NCBI GenBank assembly: GCA_934476675.1
Contig: CAKSOE010000029.1
Location: 1 to 40,735, forward strand
DNA length: 40,735 bases
Source: an uncultured Clostridia bacterium
Lineage (GTDB): Bacteria > Bacillota > Clostridia > UBA1381
Direction: 5' to 3'
Shown here piece after piece: positions 1 to 8,347 of this stretch. Position numbers and translations under genes: made by a program. The notes below the pieces were generated by a model. That model saw only the letters and a program-made list of their open reading frames with translations, ran no database searches and had not been told where the DNA came from. The number at the start of each line of letters is the position of its first letter. Position 1 is the stretch's first letter.

Positions 1-1010
1 ACATGAGTTCCGAAATATGCCGTTATATTATTCGTGCGGTCTATAAAATAATGTGCACCGGCAGCTCCGCCCCAGCCGAAATCGGGTCTTGTATTTTCTA
101 CCGTCGGACATTGCTGTCCCAGTCCGAATCCGCGCTTACCCTGTACCCAATATGTCGGCATTTCTATTTGTTCCTTTGTCAGCTGATTGGCTGAAAGCAG
201 GTCAACCGTTTCTTTTTTCAAAAGCTTGTATGTGCGGATTGCTTCAAGAAATTTTATGTAATCCTCCACCATTGATACGCAGCCGGCTCCGCCGCTTTCA
301 TACTTTGTACCGATTCTGAATACATTATCCTTTGTACATTCCTCAACCTTATCGTTTTCGGGATTATATTTATATTGATTTACAAGCTTGTTTGTTTCGT
401 TAATCAGAAAAGCTGAATTTTCCATTCCGCACACGTCAAAAATGTTCTTTTTGACATATTCGCCGAACGTTATTCCCGAAATCACCCCAACCAATGCCGC
501 CAAAACGTCATGGCAAAGACTGTACTCCCACCGATATCCGGGTTCAAACAAAAGGGGTTCTTTTGCAAGATATTTCATCGTTTCACGTGTCGGACATTCT
601 CCGTTGGTTTCCCTGCGGCATTTTTCAAGCATGGGGGAGTTCAAGTCATAACTGAATCCCGCCGTCATGGTGAACAATTGCCTTACGGTAATTTTATTTT
701 TTGCCGGTCTTACACTATCTCCGTCCGTAACCATCATATTTTCAAATTCCGGCATATAGGCGCAAAGTTCATCATCAAGCTTAAATAAGCCTTTTTCAAA
801 CAATTGCAGCGCCGCAACGCAGGTAATCAGCTTTGAACATGAATAAATATTATAAAGCTCCTTGCCCGTCACCTCCGTTTTTTTATTTACATCCGTGTAA
901 CCGTTTGCATGACGGTACACGCATTTTCCGTCTTTCATCACTATGCAATCATAGAACGGGATCCCCATTTCAAAAAAGCTATCCATTAACTTTGTAAGTT
1001 CCGTAAACAT
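1..1010 (-). CDS. Serine hydrolase, beta-lactamase/class C (S12-like) family; C-terminus runs off the window
   Basis: About 336 codons are visible; the 3' end lies beyond base 1. I translated the minus strand by eye. Residues 57-60 read SCSK, fitting the SxxK nucleophile/base motif. A later YSL in the context GYRWEYSL fits the Y-x-N-type second motif. Near the visible end GWGGAAGAHYFID resembles the third, H/KTG-equivalent, motif of S12 family serine hydrolases. No signal peptide is present, so it is probably cytoplasmic. Members include esterases, D-aminopeptidases and penicillin-binding-like enzymes; the substrate cannot be told here. The ATG at 1010-1008 follows a good GAGGAG ribosome site, and that site lies inside the last codons of the upstream activase fragment (stop at 1017-1015). 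It therefore seems to depend on whatever transcribes that remnant. Confidence 0.8.
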   Translation of the reverse strand, partial: MFTELTKLMDSFFEMGIPFYDCIVMKDGKCVYRHANGYTDVNKKTEVTGKELYNIYSCSKLITCVAALQLFEKGLFKLDDELCAYMPEFENMMVTDGDSVRPAKNKITVRQLFTMTAGFSYDLNSPMLEKCRRETNGECPTRETMKYLAKEPLLFEPGYRWEYSLCHDVLAALVGVISGITFGEYVKKNIFDVCGMENSAFLINETNKLVNQYKYNPENDKVEECTKDNVFRIGTKYESGGAGCVSMVEDYIKFLEAIRTYKLLKKETVDLLSANQLTKEQIEMPTYWVQGKRGFGLGQQCPTVENTRPDFGWGGAAGAHYFIDRTNNITAYFGTH

Positions 1011-1014
1011 CTAA

Positions 1015-1170
1015 TCACTCCTCAAATATTTTTTTAATTTCTTTCATATCCGGCATACTGTAATTTTCATGTGCCATGCCGAGTGCGTCATATTTATGCT
1101 CACCCATACTGTGATACGGCAAAGGCTCTTTACGGCATTTTTTCAAAATTTCACATAGTTTCTTTTTTCG
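1015..1170 (-). pseudogene. C-terminal stub of a glycyl-radical-enzyme (pyruvate formate-lyase type) activating protein
   Basis: Reading the minus strand into the stop at 1017-1015 gives a tail with PLPYHSMGEHKYDALGM followed by MPDMKEIKKIFEE. This is the typical C-terminal end of PflA-type radical SAM activases (LLPYHxxGxxKYxALG). The same frame has a stop codon near 1196-1194, and the radical SAM core with its CxxxCxxC motif is absent. It is thus a fragment of roughly 40-50 codons of a protein normally about 250-300 residues long. The deletion end lies close to the inverted repeat at 1180-1228. Only the tail was kept, possibly because it carries the ribosome site of the next gene. Confidence 0.72.
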
Positions 1171-1179
1171 TATATAACA

Positions 1180-1228
1180 AAACACCTCACTTCATGATAT
1201 TTATATTATATATTAAATTGAGGTGTTT
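1180..1228. repeat. Inverted repeat with 10-bp perfect arms and 29-bp AT-rich loop
   Basis: AAACACCTCA at 1180-1189 is the exact reverse complement of TGAGGTGTTT at 1219-1228. It sits between the truncated activase stub and the carB terminator. It could be a second weak terminator for carB, or the footprint of a lost mobile element at the deletion edge. The loop is long and AT-only, so a transcription terminator is not the obvious reading. Confidence 0.5.
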
Positions 1229-1252
1229 GTGTAGTGTTTTGTCTACAATCTG

Positions 1253-1283
1253 AACGGAACGGACTTTTATAGCCCGTTCCGTT
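1253..1283 (-). terminator. Stem-loop just downstream of carB
   Basis: A perfect 10-bp stem, AACGGAACGG (1253-1262) with CCGTTCCGTT (1274-1283), has an 11-base loop and starts five bases past the carB stop. The T-run that follows is best on the plus strand (TTTTT, ending 1286). On the minus strand the stem is followed only by a mixed sequence, so termination of carB may be imperfect or helped by the next inverted repeat. Confidence 0.6.
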
Positions 1284-1287
1284 TTTG

Positions 1288-4200
1288 TTACTGTATATCA
1301 CTCAACGCAATTATGTTAACATTATCTGCTGTATATCCGGCTTCAACCACATCCGCCAATGCGCCGACCGTATCAAGGCTTGTCATTATAGATACATCAC
1401 ATTCAATTGCGGTACGTCTGATTTTAAAGCCGTCTGATTTAACATCATTTCCTTTTTTGGGAATATCAATAATAAGGTCAACCATTCCGCTTCTGATAAT
1501 ATCCAGAACATTCGGAACTCCCTCACTTATCTTCTTCGCCTCCTGCACTTCAATGCCGTTATCTCTTAAAAGTTTTGCCGTTCCCGTTGTTGCCACAAAC
1601 TTGCAGCCACATTCATGGAATCTTTTTGCCAGCGGTAAAAATGCTTCTTTATCCATTTCGCGTATGGTTGCAAGAATCGTTGAGCCTTTCTTCGGAATTG
1701 CGGTCTTTGCTGCGACAAATCCCTTATACATTGCTTCTCCGAAAGTTTTACCGACGCCCAAAACCTCGCCCGTAGAACGCATTTCCGGTCCTAACGACAC
1801 TTCAACCTGCGGAAGCTTTTCGGTGGAAAATACCGGAACTTTTATTGCCACAGCATTTGTAGACGGCGCAATTCCCGTTGTATATCCCATATCCTTTAAG
1901 CTTTCGCCGAGCATTATTCTTGTTGCAATATCTATAACCGGTACATTTGTAACCTTTGTTATATACGGCACCGTACGACTTGAACGCGGATTAACCTCGA
2001 TAATATACAAATCATTTTCAAATTCGATAAACTGTATATTAATCATACCGATAACTTTAAGCTCTATGGCTATTCTGTACGTAACGTCTTTAATTTTTTC
2101 GATTATATGCTCCGGCACGTGCTGTGGAGGATATATCGAAATCGAATCGCCGCTGTGTATTCCTGCACGCTCCAAATGCTCCATTATACCTGGAATGAGT
2201 ACATCTGTGCCGTCGCATATTGCGTCCACTTCAAGCTCGCGTCCGCCGAGATAACGGTCTATCAGAACCGGATTATGCTTGTCCTTTTTGAAAGCGTCTT
2301 CAAGGTATCTGACAAGGTCAACTTCATTTCGCGTAATCTCCATTCCCTGTCCGCCCAGAACATATGAAGGACGCACCAAAAGCGGATATGAAAGCTTGTT
2401 TGCCTCCTCAACGCCTTCTCTTACGCTCCATACAGCCTTTCCCTTAGGACGCTTTATATCAAGCTTTTCAAGCATTTCGTCAAATTTTTCGCGATCCTCT
2501 GCCTCGTCTATATACTTAGGCTGTGTACCGAGTACGGGCACATTCATCTGTGCCAGGAAATTTGCAAGCTTTATTGCTGTCTGTCCGCCGAACTGCAATA
2601 TAACTCCGTCAGGCTTTTCAAGCAGGATAATATTATAAACATCTTCCTCGGTAAGCGGTTCAAAATACAGCTTATCCGATGTGTCAAAATCCGTAGATAC
2701 GGTTTCGGGGTTATTGTTTATTATAATGGTTTCCACTCCGGCCTTTTCGAGCGACAAAACGCTGTGAACGGAACAGTAGTCAAACTCTATTCCCTGCCCT
2801 ATTCTTATCGGACCCGAACCGATAACTATTATCTTTTTCTTATTTGACGGAATTGACTCCGTAACCTCGTCATACGTCGAATAATAGTACGGTGATACCG
2901 CTTCAAATTCGCCTGCGCAGGTATCAACCATTTTATAAACCGGCGTTATGCCCATTTTAACTCGCTTATTAAATACATCATCGGCATTGCAGCCCATAAG
3001 CTCGGACATTCCTTTATCCGAAAAACCGATTTTTTTGTATTTTTTCATTAATTCCGGCGTGATTTCATCTATGGTGTACTTTTTAAGTTCTTCCTCCATT
3101 TCAACTATATTCTGAATTTTTTTGAGGAAGAACATATCCATTCCCGTAATTCGCGACAGTTTTTCAAGATTGTAATTACGTCTGATAAGCTCTGCCAAAT
3201 CGAAAAGTCTTTCATCATCGGGAACGATTACACGCTGCTTTAATTCAACCTTTGTACGATTCTTTGAGCTTTCTCTTTCAAGTGTATACTGCTTGATTTC
3301 AAGCGAACGTACGCCCTTTAAAAGCGATGCTTCAAAGCTGTTTCCGATCGACATTATTTCGCCTGTTGCCATCATTTTTGTTCCGAGCTTTCTTCTTGCT
3401 CCGAAAAATTTATCAAACGGCCATTTCGGGATTTTTGTCACAACATAGTCTATTGCAGGTTCAAAGCAAGCATATGTTTTTCCGGTAACGGCATTTTTTA
3501 TTTCGTCAAGATTATATCCCAACGCTATTTTTGCCGCAATTTTTGCAATAGGATAACCCGTCGCCTTAGATGCCAATGCAGACGAACGGCTAACACGCGG
3601 ATTTATTTCGATAACCGCATAATTAAAACTGTCGGGATCAAGCGCAAACTGCACATTACATCCGCCTTTTATTTCGATAGAATTGATTATATCTATCGCT
3701 GCTTTTCTGAGCATCTGATATTCCTTATCAGCCAGAGTAAGTGCCGGAGCAACAACAATCGAATCGCCTGTATGAACTCCGACAGGGTCAACGTTTTCCA
3801 TTGAACATATGGTTATGCAATTTCCGGCGCCGTCACGCATAACTTCAAACTCGATTTCTTTCCAGCCTTTGATTGATTTTTCCAAAAGCACCTGACCGAC
3901 TCTTGAAAGATGCAGTCCCTGTGACAGGATAACTTCAAGCTCCTCCGGGTTTTCTGCAATACCTCCGCCCGTTCCTCCGAGTGTATATGCCGGACGGACA
4001 ATTACGGGATAACCTATTCTCTTTGCAAAATCAAGTCCCGATTCCAAATCCGTCACGATTTCCGACGGTGCAATCGGCTGATTTGTTTTCTCCATTAACC
4101 GCTTAAAGGAATCTCTGTCCTCGCCTTCTTTAATCGACTCAATCGAAGTACCGATTACTTTAACACCATACTTGTCAAGAATACCTTTATCATACAATTC

Positions 4201-4500
4201 AACCGACAAATTCAGTCCTGTCTGACCGCCCATGCCGGCAATAAGTGCATCCGGACGTTCCTTTTCGATTATTCTTTCAATATATTCGCTTGTGAGCGGC
4301 TCTATATAAGTTTTTGACGCCATACCTCTGTCTGTCATAATCGTAGCGGGGTTGGAGTTTACGAGTACAACCTCAACGCCCTCCTCTTTCAGCGCCTGAC
4401 ACGCCTGTGTACCGGAGTAGTCAAATTCAGCGGCTTGTCCTATAACAATAGGGCCCGAGCCGATAACTATTACTTTCTTTATGGATTTATCCAACGGCAT
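1288..4500 (-). CDS. carB: Carbamoyl-phosphate synthase, large (ammonia/ATP) subunit
   Basis: 1070 residues, the usual length. The protein has two homologous ATP-grasp halves. The first starts with a GSGPIVIGQAAEFDYSG nucleotide-binding segment near residues 13-30. The second starts with GSGPIRIGQGIEFDYCS around 560. They are followed by a C-terminal MGS-like allosteric domain ending ALSDIQ. It condenses two ATP, bicarbonate and ammonia (channelled from CarA) into carbamoyl phosphate for pyrimidine and arginine synthesis. It lies 24 bases after carA and is cotranscribed from the promoter at 5739-5767. A large open frame on the opposite strand at 1313-2254 is only a shadow of this gene. No anomalies were seen. 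Confidence 0.98.
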   Translation of the reverse strand: MPLDKSIKKVIVIGSGPIVIGQAAEFDYSGTQACQALKEEGVEVVLVNSNPATIMTDRGMASKTYIEPLTSEYIERIIEKERPDALIAGMGGQTGLNLSVELYDKGILDKYGVKVIGTSIESIKEGEDRDSFKRLMEKTNQPIAPSEIVTDLESGLDFAKRIGYPVIVRPAYTLGGTGGGIAENPEELEVILSQGLHLSRVGQVLLEKSIKGWKEIEFEVMRDGAGNCITICSMENVDPVGVHTGDSIVVAPALTLADKEYQMLRKAAIDIINSIEIKGGCNVQFALDPDSFNYAVIEINPRVSRSSALASKATGYPIAKIAAKIALGYNLDEIKNAVTGKTYACFEPAIDYVVTKIPKWPFDKFFGARRKLGTKMMATGEIMSIGNSFEASLLKGVRSLEIKQYTLERESSKNRTKVELKQRVIVPDDERLFDLAELIRRNYNLEKLSRITGMDMFFLKKIQNIVEMEEELKKYTIDEITPELMKKYKKIGFSDKGMSELMGCNADDVFNKRVKMGITPVYKMVDTCAGEFEAVSPYYYSTYDEVTESIPSNKKKIIVIGSGPIRIGQGIEFDYCSVHSVLSLEKAGVETIIINNNPETVSTDFDTSDKLYFEPLTEEDVYNIILLEKPDGVILQFGGQTAIKLANFLAQMNVPVLGTQPKYIDEAEDREKFDEMLEKLDIKRPKGKAVWSVREGVEEANKLSYPLLVRPSYVLGGQGMEITRNEVDLVRYLEDAFKKDKHNPVLIDRYLGGRELEVDAICDGTDVLIPGIMEHLERAGIHSGDSISIYPPQHVPEHIIEKIKDVTYRIAIELKVIGMINIQFIEFENDLYIIEVNPRSSRTVPYITKVTNVPVIDIATRIMLGESLKDMGYTTGIAPSTNAVAIKVPVFSTEKLPQVEVSLGPEMRSTGEVLGVGKTFGEAMYKGFVAAKTAIPKKGSTILATIREMDKEAFLPLAKRFHECGCKFVATTGTAKLLRDNGIEVQEAKKISEGVPNVLDIIRSGMVDLIIDIPKKGNDVKSDGFKIRRTAIECDVSIMTSLDTVGALADVVEAGYTADNVNIIALSDIQ

Positions 4501-4524
4501 AATCTATCTTCCTTTCGTAAAAAC

Positions 4525-5580
4525 TTATCTGTCAATTACCTCTAAAAACCTGTCAAACAGCCAGCCTGTATCCAGTGGGCCCGGAGCTGCTTCGGGATGA
4601 AACTGAACACTCATTATCGGCAGCGTTTTGTGCATGATTCCCTCACACGTACCGTCATTTACATTAACAAACATTTCCTCAACATCATCGGGAAAATCAG
4701 ATACGATATAGTTGTGATTCTGGCTTGTTATAAAGCATTTTCCGGTTATAATATCTTTAACGGGATGATTTCCGCCGTGATGTCCGAATTTAAGCTTTTT
4801 CGTTTTGCAGCCGAGAGCCAGACCTATAATCTGATGTCCCATGCAGATTCCGCATATCGGCAGCTTGCCTATAAGCGCTTTTACCGTATCAACTGTTCCG
4901 GGCGCATCAAGCGGATCTCCCGGGCCGTTTGAAAGAAATACCATATCGGGAGCGGCTTTTTCGATTTCTTCTGCCGAAGCATTTGCCGGAAAGACCGTTA
5001 TTTTGCAGTTTCTTGCTTCAAGACCTCTTAAAATACCTGTTTTGGCACCCATATCTATAAAAGCAATATGCGGACTGCCGTTTTCATTTATCGTGTATAC
5101 GCTTTCAGTAGTAGTTTTCACTATAACGTCCGAATTGTCAATCGTCTGCATCAAAGCTTTAACCTCATCATCTGACGGCTCACCCTGCATAATCACAGCG
5201 TTCATACAACCGTAATCGCGTATAACCCTTGTAAGCGCTCTTGTATCTATTCCTTCAAGTCCTACAACGCCTTCTTCTCTCAAAAAATCCGACAAATTCA
5301 TCTCATTTCTGAAATTCGACGGATAATCGCACTTTTCACGCACAATAAAGGCTTTTAAATTTGTGTGCTTTGCCTCGTTGTCTTCAAGATTAATTCCGTA
5401 ATTTCCCATAAGCGGAAATGTCATCACTACAATCTGACCGCAAAAAGACGGATCGGTAAGTGTTTCCTGGTAGCCTGTCATTCCTGTTGTAAAAACAATT
5501 TCACCGGCGATATCTTTTATATCACCGAACATTTCCCCCGTGAAGCGCTGTCCGTTTTCCAAAATCAACTGTGCCTTCAT
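4525..5580 (-). CDS. carA: Carbamoyl-phosphate synthase, small (glutaminase) subunit
   Basis: 351 residues, normal length. The N-terminal half is the CarA-specific domain (TGMTGYQETLTDPS near 32-45). The C-terminal half is a class I glutamine amidotransferase: the nucleophile is Cys246 in GICMGHQ, with His328 and Glu330 in QFHPE completing the triad. It hydrolyses glutamine and passes ammonia to CarB. The ATG at 5580 follows AGGAGGC at good distance. An intrinsic terminator ends only about 27 bases upstream of the start, so expression must be set by how often polymerase reads through it. carA is first in a two-gene operon with carB. No pyr or arg genes adjoin it in this window, so which pathway controls it cannot be read from neighbours. 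Confidence 0.97.
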   Translation of the reverse strand: MKAQLILENGQRFTGEMFGDIKDIAGEIVFTTGMTGYQETLTDPSFCGQIVVMTFPLMGNYGINLEDNEAKHTNLKAFIVREKCDYPSNFRNEMNLSDFLREEGVVGLEGIDTRALTRVIRDYGCMNAVIMQGEPSDDEVKALMQTIDNSDVIVKTTTESVYTINENGSPHIAFIDMGAKTGILRGLEARNCKITVFPANASAEEIEKAAPDMVFLSNGPGDPLDAPGTVDTVKALIGKLPICGICMGHQIIGLALGCKTKKLKFGHHGGNHPVKDIITGKCFITSQNHNYIVSDFPDDVEEMFVNVNDGTCEGIMHKTLPIMSVQFHPEAAPGPLDTGWLFDRFLEVIDR

Positions 5581-5606
5581 AAAAACCTGCCTCCTTCAAT
5601 CAGTTC

Positions 5607-5635
5607 AAAAAAAAAGACAATGTCTATACATTGTC
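5607..5635 (-). terminator. Intrinsic terminator (attenuator) in the carAB leader
   Basis: Read on the minus strand, GACAATGT-loop ATAG-ACATTGTC is a perfect 8-bp stem followed at once by nine T residues (A-run at 5607-5615). It lies between the carAB promoter and the carA start, and the stop codon of the 24-codon leader ORF overlaps the 5' foot of the stem. Placement inside the leader of the operon, rather than after a gene, marks it as a candidate attenuator. Confidence 0.8.
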
Positions 5636-5708
5636 AATTAAAATAATTAGAAACAGAAATACCAACAGCACCATAGTTACACGCTTTTTTGTAAACTGCC
5701 ATTGTCAT
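5634..5708 (-). CDS. Putative 24-residue leader peptide of the carAB operon
   Basis: The ATG at 5708-5706 is preceded by GGGAGG at ideal distance. The frame encodes MTMAVYKKACNYGAVG followed by ISVSNYFN and stops with TGA at 5636-5634, exactly at the base of the terminator hairpin. The last third of the coding RNA is very U-rich and lies directly before the hairpin. The peptide contains no arginine. This is the layout of translation-coupled attenuators such as E. coli pyrBI, where a ribosome close behind polymerase prevents the terminator from forming. The peptide itself is probably unimportant. Translation is not proven; an in-frame second ATG lies at codon 3. Confidence 0.55.
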   Translation of the reverse strand: MTMAVYKKACNYGAVGISVSNYFN

Positions 5709-5738
5709 TTCCGTTTCCTCCCAAAATCCATTTTTACT

Positions 5739-5767
5739 ATTGTAACACCGCAGAGGACTTTTGTCAA
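5739..5767 (-). promoter_or_regulatory. Sigma-A promoter of carAB
   Basis: On the minus strand TTGACA (5767-5762), 17 bases, then TACAAT (5744-5739). Transcription should start near 5732, leaving a leader of about 95 bases before the attenuator stem and about 150 bases before carA. Confidence 0.85.
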
Positions 5768-5884
5768 GACCTTTTAAATAATTTTAGTAAAATTTATTTT
5801 TTAATATCATCATACCGTTACCTGCATAAATACCTGCGTGCGATACCAAGCAGCCGCTGTTATATGTCCCCGTGAAGAAAAAAC

Positions 5885-5913
5885 TTGACATTTGTATATA
5901 GCTCTTATATAAT
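5885..5913 (+). promoter_or_regulatory. Consensus sigma-A promoter of the trehalase gene
   Basis: TTGACA at 5885-5890, 17-base spacer, TATAAT at 5908-5913: a perfect match to consensus. Such a strong promoter on a sugar-degradation gene usually implies a repressor, see the repeats at 5918-5943. The 100 bases before it (about 5768-5884) hold no recognisable gene. Confidence 0.88.
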
Positions 5914-5917
5914 GATA

Positions 5918-5943
5918 CATACAGGTATAATTATGCATACAGG
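5918..5943 (+). promoter_or_regulatory. Direct repeats at the trehalase start site, possible operator
   Basis: CATACAGG occurs at 5918-5925 and again at 5936-5943, 18 bases apart, over the predicted transcription start and up to the ribosome site. The second copy merges into the AGGAGG. Position and spacing fit a repressor site, but no regulator gene is adjacent and the repeat may be chance. Confidence 0.35.
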
Positions 5944-5956
5944 AGGGCTAACAGTT

Positions 5957-7165
5957 ATGAACAACACCGAACAATTTATAGAAAGCAATTGGAAAAAGTG
6001 CATAAAGCAGAACAGAAACAATGAAGGAACTCTTATAGGTCTGCCATATCCGTATACCGTTCCTGCCGTGGGACATTTTGACGAAATTTATTATTGGGAT
6101 ACATATTTTACAAACGTAGGTCTGATTCTCGGCGGACGTGAAGAACTTGCCAAAAACAACACCGATAATCTGCTGTATATGGCAGATAAATTCGGATTTG
6201 TACCGAACGGCAACAGAACATATTATCTTCACCATTCACAGCCGCCGTTTCTTTCGGAAATGGTTCATGACGTATACAATGTATATCGTGATAAAGTATG
6301 GCTTCGCGGAGCATATGCTGCGCTTGAGAAAGAATATGATTTTTGGATGACAAAACGAATTTCGCCGATAGGTCTTAATATTTATGATACAGACGACCCA
6401 GATGATTCTATAAAAAAAGCTGCAAAAGGACTTATTGAAAGAGCCGGAACTGCGGTAACGGGAGATGAACGTCATATCGGCAGACATATGCTGGCGGTAT
6501 GTGAAAGCGGCTGGGATATTTCTCCGCGCTGGGGTCTGGAGCTTTTTAACTATGCGCCGGCAGACCTTAACTCACTTATGTATGCTTTTGAGAAAAATAT
6601 GGAGTATTTTTCTTCGGAGCTTGATAATTCGCAAGCGAATAAATGGCACGAAAAATCAGAAAAGCGTCTTGAACTTATGAATAAATATCTTTTAAACGAT
6701 GGGCTTTTCTTTGACTACAATTTTGTCAAAAATGAGCACAGCTCTGTTTTCTCCGTTGCATCAATATATCCGCTTTTTGCAAAAGCGGCCACGCAGGAGC
6801 AGGCAGGCACACTCGTAAAAAATCTGCACAGACTTGAAGAAGCTCACGGCATATCCACATCCGAAAAGAATGATATTCCGGGAACCTATCAATGGGGTTA
6901 TCCCAACGGCTGGCCCTGTCTGCAATATATTACATTCACGGGGCTTGCCAATTACGGCTATCGCGAAGATGCTTTGAGAGTTGCAAAAAAATATGCGGCT
7001 CTTGTTGACAAGGTATTTGCAGAAACGGATAATCTGTGGGAAAAATATAATGTTGTAAAAGGCAATATCGAAGTTACGAACGAATATAAAATGCCTGCTA
7101 TGATGGGTTGGAGTGCCGGCGCTTATACCTCGGCAAAGCGATTCATCTCGGAATGCGAAAAATAA
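5957..7165 (+). CDS. GH37-family trehalase (alpha,alpha-trehalase-like), cytoplasmic
   Basis: 402 residues. Family 37 motifs are clear: FDEIYYWDTYF (41-51), FGFVPNGNRTYYLHHSQPP (79-97), the catalytic-acid segment ESGWDISPRW with Asp187, the signature QWGYPNGWP (312-320), and the C-terminal EKYN/NEY region. That region holds the likely base, Glu362 by analogy with E. coli TreA. It hydrolyses trehalose, or a related alpha-glucoside, to glucose. It is shorter than the periplasmic TreA (about 550) and has no signal peptide, so it probably acts on imported sugar. No transporter or PTS gene is next to it. The ATG at 5957 follows AGGAGGG; an upstream TTG at 5885 is part of the promoter and is rejected. 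It ends 28 bases from the convergent secreted-protein gene. Confidence 0.9.
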   Translation: MNNTEQFIESNWKKCIKQNRNNEGTLIGLPYPYTVPAVGHFDEIYYWDTYFTNVGLILGGREELAKNNTDNLLYMADKFGFVPNGNRTYYLHHSQPPFLSEMVHDVYNVYRDKVWLRGAYAALEKEYDFWMTKRISPIGLNIYDTDDPDDSIKKAAKGLIERAGTAVTGDERHIGRHMLAVCESGWDISPRWGLELFNYAPADLNSLMYAFEKNMEYFSSELDNSQANKWHEKSEKRLELMNKYLLNDGLFFDYNFVKNEHSSVFSVASIYPLFAKAATQEQAGTLVKNLHRLEEAHGISTSEKNDIPGTYQWGYPNGWPCLQYITFTGLANYGYREDALRVAKKYAALVDKVFAETDNLWEKYNVVKGNIEVTNEYKMPAMMGWSAGAYTSAKRFISECEK

Positions 7166-7193
7166 AAAACAGCTGTGCTCTCTGCTTGGTTTT

Positions 7194-8318
7194 TTAATTA
7201 GCGTTATTCCATTCATCAATAGTATATTCGAGAGTATCGCCGACATTATCTACCTTAACTATAAGTTTCATACCGTTTCTGATACAATCGGCAACATAAT
7301 ATTTTCTTGTGTCGGTATAGTACGGATATTTTCTGCAGGAAATAGACGTATAATACTGTTTAACCAAGTTTCGGGCAGCTTCAGGAGTAAAATCCTCCAT
7401 AGCGGCAATTTCCGCGTCAGATTTTTTTGTATCGGATGAAACATCGCAAGTAAGCAGCACAGTCTTGGTTGCGTCACTCCATTGAACGTTTGCTCCGAAG
7501 CTTTCCGCAACAATACGCAGCGGAATATATGAACTTTCGTCAAGAATCATTGGCTGTATACCGAAATTGTCTATAACAACACTGTTCGGTGACATTGTAT
7601 CGTTTGTATCTGTCCACTTCTGCATAATCCACGGAAGATAATTATTGTCGTTCCTTTCTCGCCCAAGCCTGATAATATCTCTGCCCTTTACCGCCGTAAT
7701 CGTCTGTGCATGAATACTGTCTCCTGACAGAGGACTTACGCTATAATCAAACTCGTCCCAAAATACATTTATATTCATAGCGTCAAAGGTTCCTCTTAAC
7801 GGAACATATGTGGTGCCGTTTACAATCACCGGCGGCTTCGGCAAAGAAAGCAGCACGTTATTAAGACAAACCTTGGCATTATAACTGAACGGTGAGACGT
7901 AGGGGTTAAAGCCGTCAATACCGTTTTTAAACATTCCGTTATATAATTCCTCACCGTCATATGTATATGCACTGAGCCATATATTATCTACATAAAATGA
8001 AAGCTCCATAAATCCGTTTTTTATGCTGCGTCCGTCATCGGAGGAATTGGGATATGCCTTAAATTCCAGCCTTGCAGCGTCATCCTTTACCGTACCCTGG
8101 TAAACATCGTAAACATATCCGCTTTTTTCGTTTTTGAACTGAACATTAATTATCGAAGAATCGCAATAATTAATGTTCATAACAGCGTCGCTTTCATCGG
8201 TATATTCAACGGATTTCCATTCTCCGATAAAAGCGCGGTTATCATATTTTTCAGCAAAAGCCGAGACAGTGCACATAAAAAATGCGGCAACGATAAATAT
8301 AAAAAACGATTTTTTCAT
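7194..8318 (-). CDS. Secreted protein with copper amine oxidase N-terminal-like (stalk) domain
   Basis: 374 residues from the ATG at 8318, chosen because it gives a clean signal peptide (KK, then a hydrophobic stretch ending TVSAFA near residue 22). Two tracts match the Cu_amine_oxidN1/stalk repeat: a VNGTTYVPLRGTFDAM segment near 165-180 and ESSYIPLRIVAESFGANVQW near 265-285. This domain is widespread on clostridial surface and cell-wall proteins and is not itself an amine oxidase. The first 150 residues (beta-rich, Tyr/Asp-rich) and the last 70 are unassigned. The ribosome site GGGGG is modest. Only about 30 bases separate the start from the aldolase terminator stem, so I see no clear promoter of its own; it may rely on readthrough. 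Confidence 0.75.
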   Translation of the reverse strand: MKKSFFIFIVAAFFMCTVSAFAEKYDNRAFIGEWKSVEYTDESDAVMNINYCDSSIINVQFKNEKSGYVYDVYQGTVKDDAARLEFKAYPNSSDDGRSIKNGFMELSFYVDNIWLSAYTYDGEELYNGMFKNGIDGFNPYVSPFSYNAKVCLNNVLLSLPKPPVIVNGTTYVPLRGTFDAMNINVFWDEFDYSVSPLSGDSIHAQTITAVKGRDIIRLGRERNDNNYLPWIMQKWTDTNDTMSPNSVVIDNFGIQPMILDESSYIPLRIVAESFGANVQWSDATKTVLLTCDVSSDTKKSDAEIAAMEDFTPEAARNLVKQYYTSISCRKYPYYTDTRKYYVADCIRNGMKLIVKVDNVGDTLEYTIDEWNNAN

Positions 8319-8347
8319 AAAATAACCCCCAGTAGTATTTGTCAGTA

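Noticed and set aside
1313..2254. A 313-codon open frame on the plus strand
   Set aside because: It lies fully inside carB on the other strand, has no ribosome site, and its Ser/Ile-rich product is the usual mirror of a well-conserved gene.
5708..5734. A second tiny ORF at the 5' end of the carAB leader (starting ATGGATTTT, ending in an ATGA overlap)
   Set aside because: It would be almost leaderless with no ribosome site. The 24-codon frame behind GGGAGG is the better candidate.
5581..5735. Arginine-codon or T-box control of carAB
   Set aside because: The leader peptide has no Arg codon, and the roughly 150-base leader is too short for a T-box and shows no specifier-loop or AGGGUGG-like element.
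7166..7193. Terminator between the convergent trehalase and stalk-domain genes
   Set aside because: The 28-base gap has a T-run on the plus strand but only a poor, bulged stem that cannot be supported.
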